A stretch of 61,862 bases of DNA from Runella sp. (GTDB lineage Bacteria; Bacteroidota; Bacteroidia; Cytophagales; Spirosomataceae): assembly GCA_023254175.1 (NCBI GenBank), contig JALQYJ010000039.1, positions 1 through 61,862 on the forward strand. The letters are read 5' to 3'. Within the stretch, counting starts at the first letter, position 1. The number at the start of each line of letters is the position of its first letter. The notes beneath the pieces are model-generated. The model was not told the DNA's origin. It saw nothing but the letters and a program-made list of their open reading frames with translations, and ran no database searches. Both the position numbers and the translations under genes were made by a program. This document shows, one piece after another, positions 36,483 through 46,456 of this stretch.

Positions 36483-37355
36483 ATGAAACCCCAGCTTCTA
36501 CAAGTAACCATTAGTCCAAATCGCTCCTTTAGCCTTCGCCGCGACGCCATTCCCAACATCAACAACCGTTGGCATTGCCATAAAGAAGTGGAACTTGTCT
36601 ATTTCCACCGTGGCAGTGGTACTCAGTTTGTGGGAGACAGTATCCGACGGTTTAAGCCTGGCGATGTGGTGCTTGTAGGGGCTAATTTACCGCACTATTG
36701 GCATTTTGACCCTACCGAGAAAGACGAGTTTTCCAAAGAAAATGAGCCTTTCTCGTCGGTCATTCATTTTACAGAAGATTTTTGGGGAAGCCAATTTTTG
36801 CAACTTCCCGAGAATAAAATGCTTAAAAATGTGCTTGATAAGGCAAAAAGGGGCATCTCTTTTTCGGAAGAACTTAGCCAACAAGTAGCTCAGCAAATAG
36901 AAGTCATTTTCGCCACGGAGGGCACTTACCAGCTCATCGCCCTAATTCAGTGCTTATTGCTCGCCCAACACTGCGACGAAAACGATTTTTTATCCTCCCT
37001 TAGTTTTCAATACGATGCCTCCGATCTAGAGAATGAGCGCCTTCACGGTATTTATAAATTCACTCTTCAGAATTTTCATAATAAGATAAAACTGCAAGAA
37101 ATTGCGTCGTTGGCAGGGCTCACACCCAACTCTTTTTGTCGCTATTTCAAACACCGAACAGGCAAATCGTATTCGCAGTTTTTGCTCGAAATACGGGTAG
37201 GAAACGCCTGTAAGTTACTCATTAACACGCCCATGACCATCAAGCAAATTTGTTTTGAAAGTGGTTTCAACAACTTTACTTGTTTTTATAAGCAGTTCAA
37301 GAACATTACAGGTATGAGTCCGTTTTCGTACCAAAAAGCCCACGCAGATAGATAA
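36483..37355 (+). CDS. AraC family transcriptional regulator
   Basis: 290 residues: N-terminal cupin sensor (HCHKEVELVYFHRGSGTQFV, KPGDVVLVGANLPHYW) and C-terminal double helix-turn-helix (LQEIASLAGLTPNSFCRYFK, TIKQICFESGFNNFTCFYKQFK). It is divergent from the GH95 fucosidase across 139 AT-rich bases, so it probably activates that gene on binding a sugar. Ligand unknown. Confidence 0.9.
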   Translation: MKPQLLQVTISPNRSFSLRRDAIPNINNRWHCHKEVELVYFHRGSGTQFVGDSIRRFKPGDVVLVGANLPHYWHFDPTEKDEFSKENEPFSSVIHFTEDFWGSQFLQLPENKMLKNVLDKAKRGISFSEELSQQVAQQIEVIFATEGTYQLIALIQCLLLAQHCDENDFLSSLSFQYDASDLENERLHGIYKFTLQNFHNKIKLQEIASLAGLTPNSFCRYFKHRTGKSYSQFLLEIRVGNACKLLINTPMTIKQICFESGFNNFTCFYKQFKNITGMSPFSYQKAHADR

Positions 37356-37447
37356 AAGGGAATGACGAAGTACGAACGAGCGAATGATGCACGCTGGACC
37401 CAACTTGTAATTGAAACCTATACAGCCTAACGTCTCCAACGCGAGTC

Positions 37448-38905
37448 TTAACTCAAAATACCCTTCACCAACTTCCCATGCACGTCTGTAAGGCGAAAAC
37501 GACGGCCTTGGTATTTATAAATCAACTGCTCGTGGTCAACGCCCATCAAGTGCAGCAAAGTCGCTTGAAAATCATGGACATGGACGGGATCTTTGACAAT
37601 ATTGTAGCTAAAATCATCGGTTTGTCCGTACGAAAATCCTGACTTCACGCCTGCCCCTGCCATCCACATCGTAAAGCAACGCGGGTGGTGGTCGCGGCCG
37701 TAATCGTTGGCGGCCAATTTTCCTTGTGAATACACCGTTCGGCCAAATTCACCTCCCCACACAACTAAGGTATCTTCGAGCAGTCCTCGACGCTTGAGGT
37801 CAATCAACAGCCCCGCCGTGGCTTGGTCAATTTGTTTACACTGCTTGGCCATACTTTTGGGCAACGACCCGTGGTGATCCCAGCCTTGGTGGTAAAGCTG
37901 CACAAAGCGAACGTCTTTTTCCAACAATTTACGCGCCAACAAACAATTGGCCGCATAGCTTCCCTTGTCGCGGCTGCCAGGGCCGTACAGGTCAAACACC
38001 TCGTCGGGTTCTTGGCTGGTATCCATCACTTCGGGCACGGAAGTTTGCATCCGATACGCCATTTCATACTGCGCAATGCGGGCATTTACTTCGGGGTCGC
38101 TCCAAGCGTCGTTTTGCAAGCGGTTGAGTTGGCTCAAATACCCCAACATTTGCTCGCGGTCGGTGCCATCGTAGCCTTCGGGGTTATTGAGAAACAACAC
38201 GGGGTCTTTTCCCGACCGAAACTGCACACCTTGGTATTCGGACGGCAAAAAGCCATTTCCCCACAGCCGCGCATACAAAGGCTGGTCTTTGGATGCATCT
38301 TTGGACACCAATACGATAAAAGCAGGCAAGTTCTGATTTTCAGAGCCTAAGCCGTAGCTTACCCACGACCCAATCGACGGACGTCCAGGCAACTGATGAC
38401 CCGTTTGAAAAAATGTAATGGCGGGGTCGTGGTTGATTTGTTCGGTATAAACTGACTTTATCAAACACAATTCGTCCACCACCTGCGCCGTGTAAGGTAG
38501 CAACTCACTTACCCACGTGCGCGTGCTTCCGTGTTGTTTGAAACCATACACACTCGGGGCAATCGGCAACGAAGCTTGGTTGGCACTCATTCCCGTCAGG
38601 CGTTGCCCCTTCCGAACCGAATCAGGCAAAGCCGCCCCCAGCATCGACTGCAATTTGGGCTTGTAATCAAAGGTTTCAAACTGCGAAGGCCCACCTGCCA
38701 TAAACAAGTAAACCACCCGTTTGGCTTTGGGCAAAATCGGCGTTGCTCCAAAACTTGGCGTTCCTAACAAACTACCCAACGCCAACGCCCCCAGTCCCGA
38801 GGCCGTTCGCTTGAGAAAATCGCGGCGGTCGAGTTGTTGGTTCAAACCCGAAAATTCGGGGGTATGCAATCGAAAAGGTTCATCGTGATGCGGTGTCATG
38901 GGCAT
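37448..38905 (-). CDS. DUF1501 Tat-exported protein
   Basis: 485 residues from ATG 38905, which overlaps the upstream gene's stop as TAATG. Twin-arginine signal DRRDFLKRTASG followed by a hydrophobic stretch. The body has the alkaline-phosphatase/sulfatase-like fold of DUF1501 (VYLFMAGGPSQFETFDYKPK, LYHQGWDHHG, VVWGGEFGRT, GRDHHPRCFTMWMAG). In Planctomycetota and Cytophagales these genes almost always follow a PSD1/DUF1553 gene, as here. Function unproven; possibly hydrolysis of sulfated or complex polysaccharides. Confidence 0.88.
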   Translation of the reverse strand: MPMTPHHDEPFRLHTPEFSGLNQQLDRRDFLKRTASGLGALALGSLLGTPSFGATPILPKAKRVVYLFMAGGPSQFETFDYKPKLQSMLGAALPDSVRKGQRLTGMSANQASLPIAPSVYGFKQHGSTRTWVSELLPYTAQVVDELCLIKSVYTEQINHDPAITFFQTGHQLPGRPSIGSWVSYGLGSENQNLPAFIVLVSKDASKDQPLYARLWGNGFLPSEYQGVQFRSGKDPVLFLNNPEGYDGTDREQMLGYLSQLNRLQNDAWSDPEVNARIAQYEMAYRMQTSVPEVMDTSQEPDEVFDLYGPGSRDKGSYAANCLLARKLLEKDVRFVQLYHQGWDHHGSLPKSMAKQCKQIDQATAGLLIDLKRRGLLEDTLVVWGGEFGRTVYSQGKLAANDYGRDHHPRCFTMWMAGAGVKSGFSYGQTDDFSYNIVKDPVHVHDFQATLLHLMGVDHEQLIYKYQGRRFRLTDVHGKLVKGILS

Positions 38906-41900
38906 TAGCGTTTGGTGATGGTAGCATCGGAATTTAATATGGTATTGGCCACGACGGCGTAGGCTGCCACTTGGGCAGGTTCGAGCGTGGTATCTATTTT
39001 TTTTAAGCCTGTTTTTAGCCAACCCTTTGTTTTGGCGGGGGTTGTTTTAAAGCTCTGGTATTGAGTCGCATATAATTTATCCAACAACTGTACTTCCTTT
39101 TCGTTAGGTTTTTTTCCCGTCAATTGTCGGTACGCCCATTCAATCGCTTCGGCAGTCTGTTTTTGGCGGGCCATTTGCTCGCCCATCACCCGCGAGGCTT
39201 CCACGTAGGTGGGGTCGTTGAGCGTGACCAAGGCTTGCAAGGGTGTATTGGTGCGTTGTCGGCGTACGATGCAGCTACTACGCGTGGGGGCATCAAACGT
39301 CCCCAAGGTCGGATTAGGTACGGAGCGTTTGACAATCACGTACAGGCTGCGGCGGTAAATGGCATCGGTTGTATCCATTTTGTAGGTCATGCTGTTGATT
39401 TCCCACAAGCCATCGGGCTGGTACGGTTTTACACTTTTACCCCCAATTTTATTGTTCAATAACCCACTAGCCACCAAGGCATTGTCGCGCAGCATTTCGG
39501 CAGTTAGGCGAGTGGCGGGGCCTCGTGCCAATAAGCGATTTTCGGGATCACGCTCTCGCAAGGCGGCCGTTGTGCGCGAATCTTGGCGGTAGGTAGCCGA
39601 CATCACCATCAATTTTACCAATCGTTTAACATCCCATCCGTAATCCTGACAGAATGTGACAGCCAACCAATCCAGCAGTTCAGGATGAGAAGGCAATTCA
39701 CCTTGATTTCCAAAGTCTTCCGTCGTTTTTACCAAGCCTGTCCCAAAGAAATTTTGCCAATAACGATTCACCGCCACGCGTGCCGTCAGCGGATGGTTGA
39801 GGTCGGTCAACCATTGTGCCAATCCAAGGCGGTTTTTGGGAAGGGTGACGGGGAAAGCCAAGACCGCTGAGGGGGTATTGGGAAACACTTCGGGGCCAGG
39901 CGCGTCGTATTGCCCGCGTTGTAGCAAGTACGAGCGTTTGGGCGTTGGCATTTCCTGCATTACCATGATTTCAGCAATGTGTCGCGTGGAATCGCTAAAA
40001 GCCGTTCGTTGTTGTTGGAGAATTGCCCGTTCGGCAGCTACTGCCGCATCCACGGCCGACACGTAATAGTCTTTCAGCACCGCCCGCTCTTCCTGCGACA
40101 GCACAACAACAGGTTTATCCACAATGACTTGCCAAGTAGCTTTGTTGGCCAATATTTTTATTTCAAAAGGGGTCAACGTTCGGTTATACACCGTCACGTC
40201 GTCCACTTTTCCTCCTTTGAAGCCTAATCCACGCCACCAGCCACCGATTTGTAGCCCCGTTTCGTTTTTGGCATCGTAAAAAATAATGTCTTTGTACAAC
40301 TGATCCATCACCGTTTCCATCGCCAGTTCGGTGCCATCCATAAACAATTTAAAACCATTGGCTTTGGACGAACCGTCGTAGGTCATGGTCAACTGCACCC
40401 AACGGTCGCGGGGAATGGGTTGATTGCTTTGTCGCGTGATGGCATTGGACGGCGCCGTGTGCGCCATGCAAATCTCAATACGGTTGTTTTTGACATACAA
40501 ATGAAACCCCTTGAAATTGTACAACCGCTCGGCATTGCTTTTGTGAAAAATCACACCTTCTTTAAACTCTTTGGGAAACCACGCCCAAATCCCAACCGAA
40601 AACGGCTCTGATTTTCGGAATACACCCACAGGCCGCAAATCGGCGTACGAATCGCCGTTGAGTTCCAATACTTGTCCACGGGCGGTTTTAGAAAAAATAG
40701 GCTTATCGGCATCGCCCGCGTCACGTTTCATTTTGCCTTTGTGCGAAGGATTTACCGTATTTCTTAACGAATCTTCAAACGTAAAAAAGCCTTGCAGCCC
40801 TACCTGTGGCACGGTTTGGGTTCTCAGCTTTTGCGGCTCTCCCTTTCCCAACCACACCTGAAAAGAAGCCTCGGAAGCATCTACGGTTTGGGCCAGTTTG
40901 GCTTCCTGTTCTTTTATCGACGACTGCATGAAACGGATTAACTCCTCTTGCTTTTCGGTAGGCAGCAGCAGCGTAGGCGTGGGCAAATCGTCATTCCAAG
41001 ATATTTGTCCCGCTTCGCGCACGTTGTTGAAAAAGCTGTAGAGTTCGTAGTAGTTTTTTTGAGAAATAGGATCATATTTATGGTCGTGGCAACGCGCACA
41101 ACCCAGCGACAACGCCATAAACGCATCGCCTAAGGTATTGGTACGGTCCATGACGTATTCGGTCTGGAATTCTTCTTCCACAATCCCCCCTTCCATATTT
41201 TGTTGGTGGTTTCGGTTAAAGGCCGTCGCAATCAGTCTATCGCGACTTGGGGTATTTCCCGTAGGCCCTTTCATCAAATCGCCCGCCAATTGCTGGTGGA
41301 TGAACGCATCGTAGCGCATGTTTTGATTGAAAGCATTGATAACCCAGTCGCGGTAAGGCGACATATCACGCAACCGATCAACGGTATAGCCGTGAGAATC
41401 AGCATAGCGGGCTACGTCCAGCCAATCGGTGGCCATTCGCTCGCCAAAATGCAGCGATGCCAGCAGTCGATCCACTTGTTTTTCGTAAGCATTGGGACTT
41501 TTATCGGCCAAAAAAGCGTCGATTTCGGCAATGGTTGGAGGCAATCCCGTTACATCCAACGACACCCGCCGCAGCAACAACTCTTTGGGCGCTTCGACCG
41601 AGGGCATCAATCCTTCACGTACCAAACGTTGTCCAACAAAATAATCAATTTCATTAACAGGCGTGTAGCCACTGAACGCGTTCGGGCTAGGGACGGCTTT
41701 TTTCTCAGGTTTCACAAACGCCCAGTGGGGCTTGTACACCGCTCCCATTTTTACCCATTTGAGTAAAACGGCTTTTTCTTCGGCCGTCAGGGTGAGGTGC
41801 GACTGCGGCGTCGGCATTCGATACTCAGGGTCGTTAGACAAAATGCGGTGCACCAACTCACTTTTGGCCAAACTACCTGGCTTGACGGCTACTTTTCCAG

Positions 41901-42159
41901 GATTTTCGGGCAAGGCGCCGTAGGCAGCTTGTGCCACGTCGAGGCGTAAACCCGCCTTTTGTTTGGCTTTGTCGGGGCCATGGCAGGCAAAGCATTTGTC
42001 CGAAAGCACAGGCTTTACGTGTTGGTTGTAATCCAATTCAGCGGGGAGTTTGTCATAAGCAGCGGCCACCTCCTCGGGCACTTTTACGCCGTCAATGGTT
42101 TTGGTGGGAGGAAACCAAAAAGGCACGCTGGCCAAGAAAAAAAGGAGAAACCTCATCAT
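38905..42159 (-). CDS. PSD1/DUF1549-DUF1553 cytochrome c protein with LamG domain
   Basis: 1084 residues, exported. Domains in order: signal, planctomycete cytochrome c (CFACH at 56-60, MPTPQSHLT later as possible Met ligand region), DUF1549 (about 160-390, with RDWVINAFNQNMRYD and a CARCHDHKYDP motif adding a second CxxCH), LamG-type beta sandwich (about 490-670), DUF1553/PSD1 (about 790-1060). It probably acts as a haem-containing periplasmic enzyme or scaffold for polysaccharide attack; no activity is established. It starts 2 bases after the upstream gene's stop. Confidence 0.87.
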   Translation of the reverse strand: MMRFLLFFLASVPFWFPPTKTIDGVKVPEEVAAAYDKLPAELDYNQHVKPVLSDKCFACHGPDKAKQKAGLRLDVAQAAYGALPENPGKVAVKPGSLAKSELVHRILSNDPEYRMPTPQSHLTLTAEEKAVLLKWVKMGAVYKPHWAFVKPEKKAVPSPNAFSGYTPVNEIDYFVGQRLVREGLMPSVEAPKELLLRRVSLDVTGLPPTIAEIDAFLADKSPNAYEKQVDRLLASLHFGERMATDWLDVARYADSHGYTVDRLRDMSPYRDWVINAFNQNMRYDAFIHQQLAGDLMKGPTGNTPSRDRLIATAFNRNHQQNMEGGIVEEEFQTEYVMDRTNTLGDAFMALSLGCARCHDHKYDPISQKNYYELYSFFNNVREAGQISWNDDLPTPTLLLPTEKQEELIRFMQSSIKEQEAKLAQTVDASEASFQVWLGKGEPQKLRTQTVPQVGLQGFFTFEDSLRNTVNPSHKGKMKRDAGDADKPIFSKTARGQVLELNGDSYADLRPVGVFRKSEPFSVGIWAWFPKEFKEGVIFHKSNAERLYNFKGFHLYVKNNRIEICMAHTAPSNAITRQSNQPIPRDRWVQLTMTYDGSSKANGFKLFMDGTELAMETVMDQLYKDIIFYDAKNETGLQIGGWWRGLGFKGGKVDDVTVYNRTLTPFEIKILANKATWQVIVDKPVVVLSQEERAVLKDYYVSAVDAAVAAERAILQQQRTAFSDSTRHIAEIMVMQEMPTPKRSYLLQRGQYDAPGPEVFPNTPSAVLAFPVTLPKNRLGLAQWLTDLNHPLTARVAVNRYWQNFFGTGLVKTTEDFGNQGELPSHPELLDWLAVTFCQDYGWDVKRLVKLMVMSATYRQDSRTTAALRERDPENRLLARGPATRLTAEMLRDNALVASGLLNNKIGGKSVKPYQPDGLWEINSMTYKMDTTDAIYRRSLYVIVKRSVPNPTLGTFDAPTRSSCIVRRQRTNTPLQALVTLNDPTYVEASRVMGEQMARQKQTAEAIEWAYRQLTGKKPNEKEVQLLDKLYATQYQSFKTTPAKTKGWLKTGLKKIDTTLEPAQVAAYAVVANTILNSDATITKR

Positions 42160-42161
42160 GA

Positions 42162-43628
42162 CTATGATTGCGTTTTCGTGGTTTTATTGGTATCGGGCAA
42201 CGTGAATCGTTGCTGTCCATCTTCTATTTTCAACGTTGGTTTGGCGCGTTTGAGCCGTTCAATTCCTTGTGGTGTTACCTTGGTTTTCCACAGATAGACC
42301 ACCTTTAATTGTGGATAAGTTGCTAATTTTTGAATACCTTCATCGGTCACAGCCGTACCATATAAATTTAGCTGCTCTAATTTCGGCAACTGCTTCAATT
42401 CGACCAACGCCGCATCCGTGATTTGTGTATTTTCCAGATTGAGTCGATTGAGATTAGTCAACGCGCTCAGGGGTTTTAATTCATCGTCACGCACGGGCTG
42501 GTTGGAAAGGCGTAACCGTACCAACTGACCTTGCACGCGGCTCAATTCTTTCAACATCGACGGCTGGTACGCTTTTACATTCACAAAATTAGCCGCTACG
42601 TAGCCCGTTCCTTGCTGCACGGGCGTCAGCGTCACCTGTTGTTGCTGAAAATACGCCACTGTCGATGCAGTAGGTGCGTCGGTTGGTTTCGCCAATATCG
42701 ACGTTTCAACACTTACTAAAGCCGACGTTTCTTTTTGCAGAGAAATCGCACTATCCGCAACCAAGTTAGGTAAGGTAAGGGGCAGAATAGGCAAAGCTTC
42801 CACCGCTGAGAGTACCTGATTATGAACAACTTCCACTTCTTCCTTAAACGAGGCTCCCTTCGCAATCCAATGGTGCAGAATCGCTACTTCTTGGGAAGTC
42901 AATTGGCGTTTACCTTTGGGTGGCATGTGCATTTCGTCGTCGTGCGGCAGCAGCAAGTAGCTAAACAATTTACTTTTTTGCGGATTTCCCGCGACCAATA
43001 CGGAGCCATTTTTACCCCCTTTTTGGATTAACGCCTCGTTATCAAGTCGTAAACCTCCCTTCTTTTTCTTTGCCGAATGGCAACTGTAACAGTTTTTTTC
43101 TAAAATAGGCACCACTTGGTCGCGGTACAAAAACGTGCGCCGTACTTGGGGCTGATTGGCCGCCACCGACGAATCTTGTTTTACCACTTCAGGCGCAATG
43201 ACTACCGCAGTCGTATCGGATGCCTCAGTGCTTCGATTACTAAACGACAAATAGCCTTCACCGTGCGTCAGGTTGCCGCCATAATGCCCCGTGATGGTCA
43301 GCAAAATCACCGTTACTAACGCCAATAACCAACGGTAGTTTGCAAACGCGTATGCCAAAAAACTTAATGCTGTCGTTGCCAATCCCGTCCATTGGTGTAC
43401 CTGCACGGCCTCCGCCTCGTAGTCGTCCGAATGCGCTAATAACCATCCTGCCCCGCACGACAACAACGCAGCCACTGCCCCCGTTAACCAGGCCAATGTC
43501 ACCGCCGTACCTACTTCTACTTTTCGGATTTTGCCATATATCATTAGCCCAAAAGCAAACAAAAGGATACCAATTGGCAAATGAACCAGTAAAGGGTGAA
43601 AACGGCCAAAGAATTCGGCTATGGTCAT
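42162..43628 (-). CDS. Membrane cytochrome c protein (DUF2231-like) with leucine-rich repeats
   Basis: 488 residues. Four to five N-terminal membrane helices (to about 118, with conserved FHPLLVHLPIG), a planctomycete-type cytochrome c domain (CYSCH at 180-184, MHMPPKGKRQL as distal ligand region), then leucine-rich repeats (LNRLNLENTQITDAAL, LEQLNLYGTAVTDEG) to the C-terminus. First gene of the three-gene operon with the PSD1 and DUF1501 genes. It may anchor the complex and pass electrons. Confidence 0.85.
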   Translation of the reverse strand: MTIAEFFGRFHPLLVHLPIGILLFAFGLMIYGKIRKVEVGTAVTLAWLTGAVAALLSCGAGWLLAHSDDYEAEAVQVHQWTGLATTALSFLAYAFANYRWLLALVTVILLTITGHYGGNLTHGEGYLSFSNRSTEASDTTAVVIAPEVVKQDSSVAANQPQVRRTFLYRDQVVPILEKNCYSCHSAKKKKGGLRLDNEALIQKGGKNGSVLVAGNPQKSKLFSYLLLPHDDEMHMPPKGKRQLTSQEVAILHHWIAKGASFKEEVEVVHNQVLSAVEALPILPLTLPNLVADSAISLQKETSALVSVETSILAKPTDAPTASTVAYFQQQQVTLTPVQQGTGYVAANFVNVKAYQPSMLKELSRVQGQLVRLRLSNQPVRDDELKPLSALTNLNRLNLENTQITDAALVELKQLPKLEQLNLYGTAVTDEGIQKLATYPQLKVVYLWKTKVTPQGIERLKRAKPTLKIEDGQQRFTLPDTNKTTKTQS

Positions 43629-43962
43629 AGCACTACAAATCGTTAATGATTGATGGAAATGATGAGTAAGAATTTGTAAAAGGCTCTACTAACCAAAATT
43701 TAGAAGACGCTTAATCCTACTCTACTCTTTTTAGATATTCCTTAATAAAGCCTCTTTAAGTAAATAGAATGATAATGTGTTGACCCTAAACATGCCGTCT
43801 TTTTGAGTGATAGAAACGGGACTTGAAGTTAGTAATTTGTAACTTTGGTTTCTTCTGTATTAAGTGCTAAAGCACGAGTTAATTGTTACCCGTTCAGCAC
43901 CAACGAATCATATTAAAACAAATACCCTGAAATTTTTGCTCTAGTCCTTCAAAGGTATTTAG
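43629..43962. other. Non-coding region upstream of the PSD1 operon
   Basis: AT-rich with many stops on both strands. Only a small palindrome, GTGCTAAAGCAC at 43864-43875, stands out. The promoter of the 42162-43628 gene should lie here, but no TAnnTTTG box was recognised. Confidence 0.3.
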
Positions 43963-44082
43963 TTAATAAACCTTATCAGTAGCCGCCAAATGCAACAAAG
44001 ACGCCCCGAAGGTCGGGATTGTCAATCCTGTTGACATCAATGTACCTAGTCTCAAAAATTTACGTCTGTCTAGTGATTCTAT
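43963..44082 (-). pseudogene. Orphan Tat signal peptide, gene remnant
   Basis: 39 codons reading IESLDRRKFLRLGTLMSTGL and ending at ATDKVY-stop. This is a textbook twin-arginine signal (DRRKFLRLG, hydrophobic stretch, small residues) like those of DUF1501 or Gfo/Idh proteins, but nothing follows it. No ATG is at the right place; the frame continues upstream into the hppA terminator, which cannot be coding. Probably the 5' end of a deleted exported-enzyme gene. Confidence 0.5.
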
Positions 44083-44116
44083 GATGGTTGCAATTAAAAG
44101 ATAAAGGAAAAACTTA

Positions 44117-44152
44117 ACAACAAAACCCCGCTTTAAGGCGGGGCTTTGTTGT
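44117..44152 (-). terminator. Terminator of the pyrophosphatase gene
   Basis: CCCCGC (44126-44131) pairs with GCGGGG (44138-44143), extended after one mismatch by ACAACAAA/TTTGTTGT. On the minus strand it is followed by a T-rich run. It lies 22 bases past the hppA stop. Confidence 0.8.
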
Positions 44153-44173
44153 ATTCTGAAAGAATCGAAAACT

Positions 44174-46402
44174 CTATTTAGCAGCCATTTGACCAACCGA
44201 TGCCGCTTTAACAAATGCACTCGCCTTGGTTGTATGTACTGAGCTTACTTGGTTGCTTTCTTTCGTTGCGCTATGCTCGTGATTACCATTTACGGCAATG
44301 TACGGAGCAATTACCAACGATACAATAGACATTAACTTAATCAAGATGTTCATGGAAGGACCCGAGGTATCCTTGAATGGGTCACCTACGGTATCACCCG
44401 TTACCGAAGCTTTGTGCGGCTCCGATTTTTTGTAGAAAGTCTCGCCGTTGATTACCACACCTTTTTCAAACGATTTTTTAGCGTTGTCCCAAGCACCCCC
44501 TGCGTTTGATTGGAACATCCCCATCAATACACCCGATACAGTTACCCCTGCCAACAAACCTCCTAGTACTTCAGGCCCCATAGTGAAGCCTACAAGCACA
44601 GGTGTAACGAGGGCAATAGCTCCTGGTAAAATCATTTGCTTGATTGACGCTTCGGTTGAAATCGCTACGCATTTTTCATATTCTGGCTCTGTCTTGTATT
44701 CCATAATGCCTGGAATTTCGCGGAACTGACGACGTACTTCGTTTACCATTTCCATAGCCGCTTTCCCTACCGCTGAGATAGCCAACGCACTAAAAATAAA
44801 CGGAATCATACCTCCTACAAACAGACCCGCCAACACATCAGCTTTATAAATATCAATTTGAGAAATTCCTGCAATTCCTACGAAAGCCGCAAACAACGCC
44901 AACGAAGTCAACGCCGCTGAAGCAATCGCAAATCCTTTACCCGTTGCAGCGGTTGTATTACCTACGGCATCCAAGTTATCGGTACGTTCGCGTACTTCTG
45001 AAGGCAGCTGTGACATTTCTGCAATACCACCCGCATTATCAGCGATAGGTCCGAAAGCATCAATCGCCAACTGCATGGCAGTAGTGGCCATCATCCCTGC
45101 AGCTGCAATAGACACCCCATACAAACCAGCAAACTTATACGACAAGATGATACCCGCCGCCAATACGATGATAGGCAACACGGTTGATTCCATACCTACC
45201 GCCAAACCTCCGATAATATTGGTCGCGTGACCTGTTCCTGACTTTTCAATGATTGAATTTACAGGACGCTTACCCATAGCGGTATAGTATTCTGTAATGT
45301 ACGACATCAACGCACCCACGATTAAGCCCACTACAATCGAATAGAACACTCCGTTTGATGTAAATTCAAATCCACGGAGAACAAGGCTTTCGGGCAAAAT
45401 ATTTTTCACAAGGAAGTACGACGCAACAAACGTAATACCAATCGACGCCCAGTTACCGATGTTCAACGCGTTTTGAACAGAAGCATTTTCGTTACTAATA
45501 CGCACGAAGAAAGTAGAAACCAACGACGCCAATAAACCAACCCCTGCAATCAACATCGGAAGAAGAACAGGTGAGAATCCGCCGTAGTTATCGGTTACGT
45601 CAATTTCTTGTCCTAATACCATCGTAGCCAAAATAGTAGCCACGTACGAACCGAACAAATCAGCACCCATCCCTGCTACGTCACCTACGTTATCACCTAC
45701 GTTATCGGCAATAGTCGCGGGGTTACGAACGTCGTCTTCAGGAATTCCTGCTTCTACTTTACCTACAAGGTCAGCGCCTACGTCAGCGGCTTTGGTGTAG
45801 ATACCACCACCTACTCGCGCAAACAATGCGATAGACTCGGCTCCCAAAGAGAAGCCCGCCAATACCTCAATTACTTTCTTCATTTCGACAGAAGTAAGTG
45901 GTTGGCCTGCGGCAAACATTTGATAAAATACAATAAATAAACCACTTAACCCTAAAACGGCTAAGCCTGCCACTCCCATCCCCATTACTGAGCCTCCCGT
46001 AAAAGATACGTTGAGGGCTTTGGCAAGCGAGGTACGTGCCGCCTGTGCCGTACGAACGTTGGCTTTGGTAGCCACTTTCATACCGATGTAACCTGCCGTA
46101 GCTGAGAACACCGCTCCAATCAAAAATGCAACTGCAATCAATGGAGAAGAGTGAATTTCGATGCCATTGGCTTCAGTTTGGCTACCCAAATACGCCAAAA
46201 TTAAAGCGGTCGGAATAGCGAAGTACGCCAAGATTTTCCATTCAGCTTTCAAGAAAGCAATGGCTCCATCGGCAATATAACCCGACAGCTTTTTCATGTT
46301 GTCATCTCCAGCTGGCTGGCTCGAAACCCAGTTAAAGCGCCAAGCTGTGTACAGAAGCCCAATAGCCCCAAACGCAGGGACGAGGTAAACGATACTATTC
46401 AT
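44174..46402 (-). CDS. hppA: Membrane-bound ion-pumping pyrophosphatase
   Basis: Couples hydrolysis of pyrophosphate to pumping H+ or Na+; 742 residues with about 16 membrane helices. Substrate-site motifs: [42 protein letters not shown] and [14 protein letters not shown]. At the position that separates K+-dependent from K+-independent enzymes it reads [10 protein letters not shown] (Ala, not Lys), which points to the K+-dependent class. Ion specificity is not decided by eye. A -7 box and terminator frame it as a single-gene unit. Confidence 0.94.
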   Translation of the reverse strand: MNSIVYLVPAFGAIGLLYTAWRFNWVSSQPAGDDNMKKLSGYIADGAIAFLKAEWKILAYFAIPTALILAYLGSQTEANGIEIHSSPLIAVAFLIGAVFSATAGYIGMKVATKANVRTAQAARTSLAKALNVSFTGGSVMGMGVAGLAVLGLSGLFIVFYQMFAAGQPLTSVEMKKVIEVLAGFSLGAESIALFARVGGGIYTKAADVGADLVGKVEAGIPEDDVRNPATIADNVGDNVGDVAGMGADLFGSYVATILATMVLGQEIDVTDNYGGFSPVLLPMLIAGVGLLASLVSTFFVRISNENASVQNALNIGNWASIGITFVASYFLVKNILPESLVLRGFEFTSNGVFYSIVVGLIVGALMSYITEYYTAMGKRPVNSIIEKSGTGHATNIIGGLAVGMESTVLPIIVLAAGIILSYKFAGLYGVSIAAAGMMATTAMQLAIDAFGPIADNAGGIAEMSQLPSEVRERTDNLDAVGNTTAATGKGFAIASAALTSLALFAAFVGIAGISQIDIYKADVLAGLFVGGMIPFIFSALAISAVGKAAMEMVNEVRRQFREIPGIMEYKTEPEYEKCVAISTEASIKQMILPGAIALVTPVLVGFTMGPEVLGGLLAGVTVSGVLMGMFQSNAGGAWDNAKKSFEKGVVINGETFYKKSEPHKASVTGDTVGDPFKDTSGPSMNILIKLMSIVSLVIAPYIAVNGNHEHSATKESNQVSSVHTTKASAFVKAASVGQMAAK

Positions 46403-46448
46403 GCTAAGAGTTAGAAAGTTTAGTTGAATATTTATACAAAAAGTGGGG

Positions 46449-46456
46449 CAAATATA
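46449..46456 (-). promoter_or_regulatory. -7 promoter box (TATATTTG) for hppA
   Basis: Minus-strand match to TAnnTTTG, 47 bases upstream of the hppA start. Confidence 0.45.

Noticed and set aside
41200-41766. 188-residue open frame on the plus strand
   Set aside because: Antisense to the PSD1 gene; no recognisable motif.
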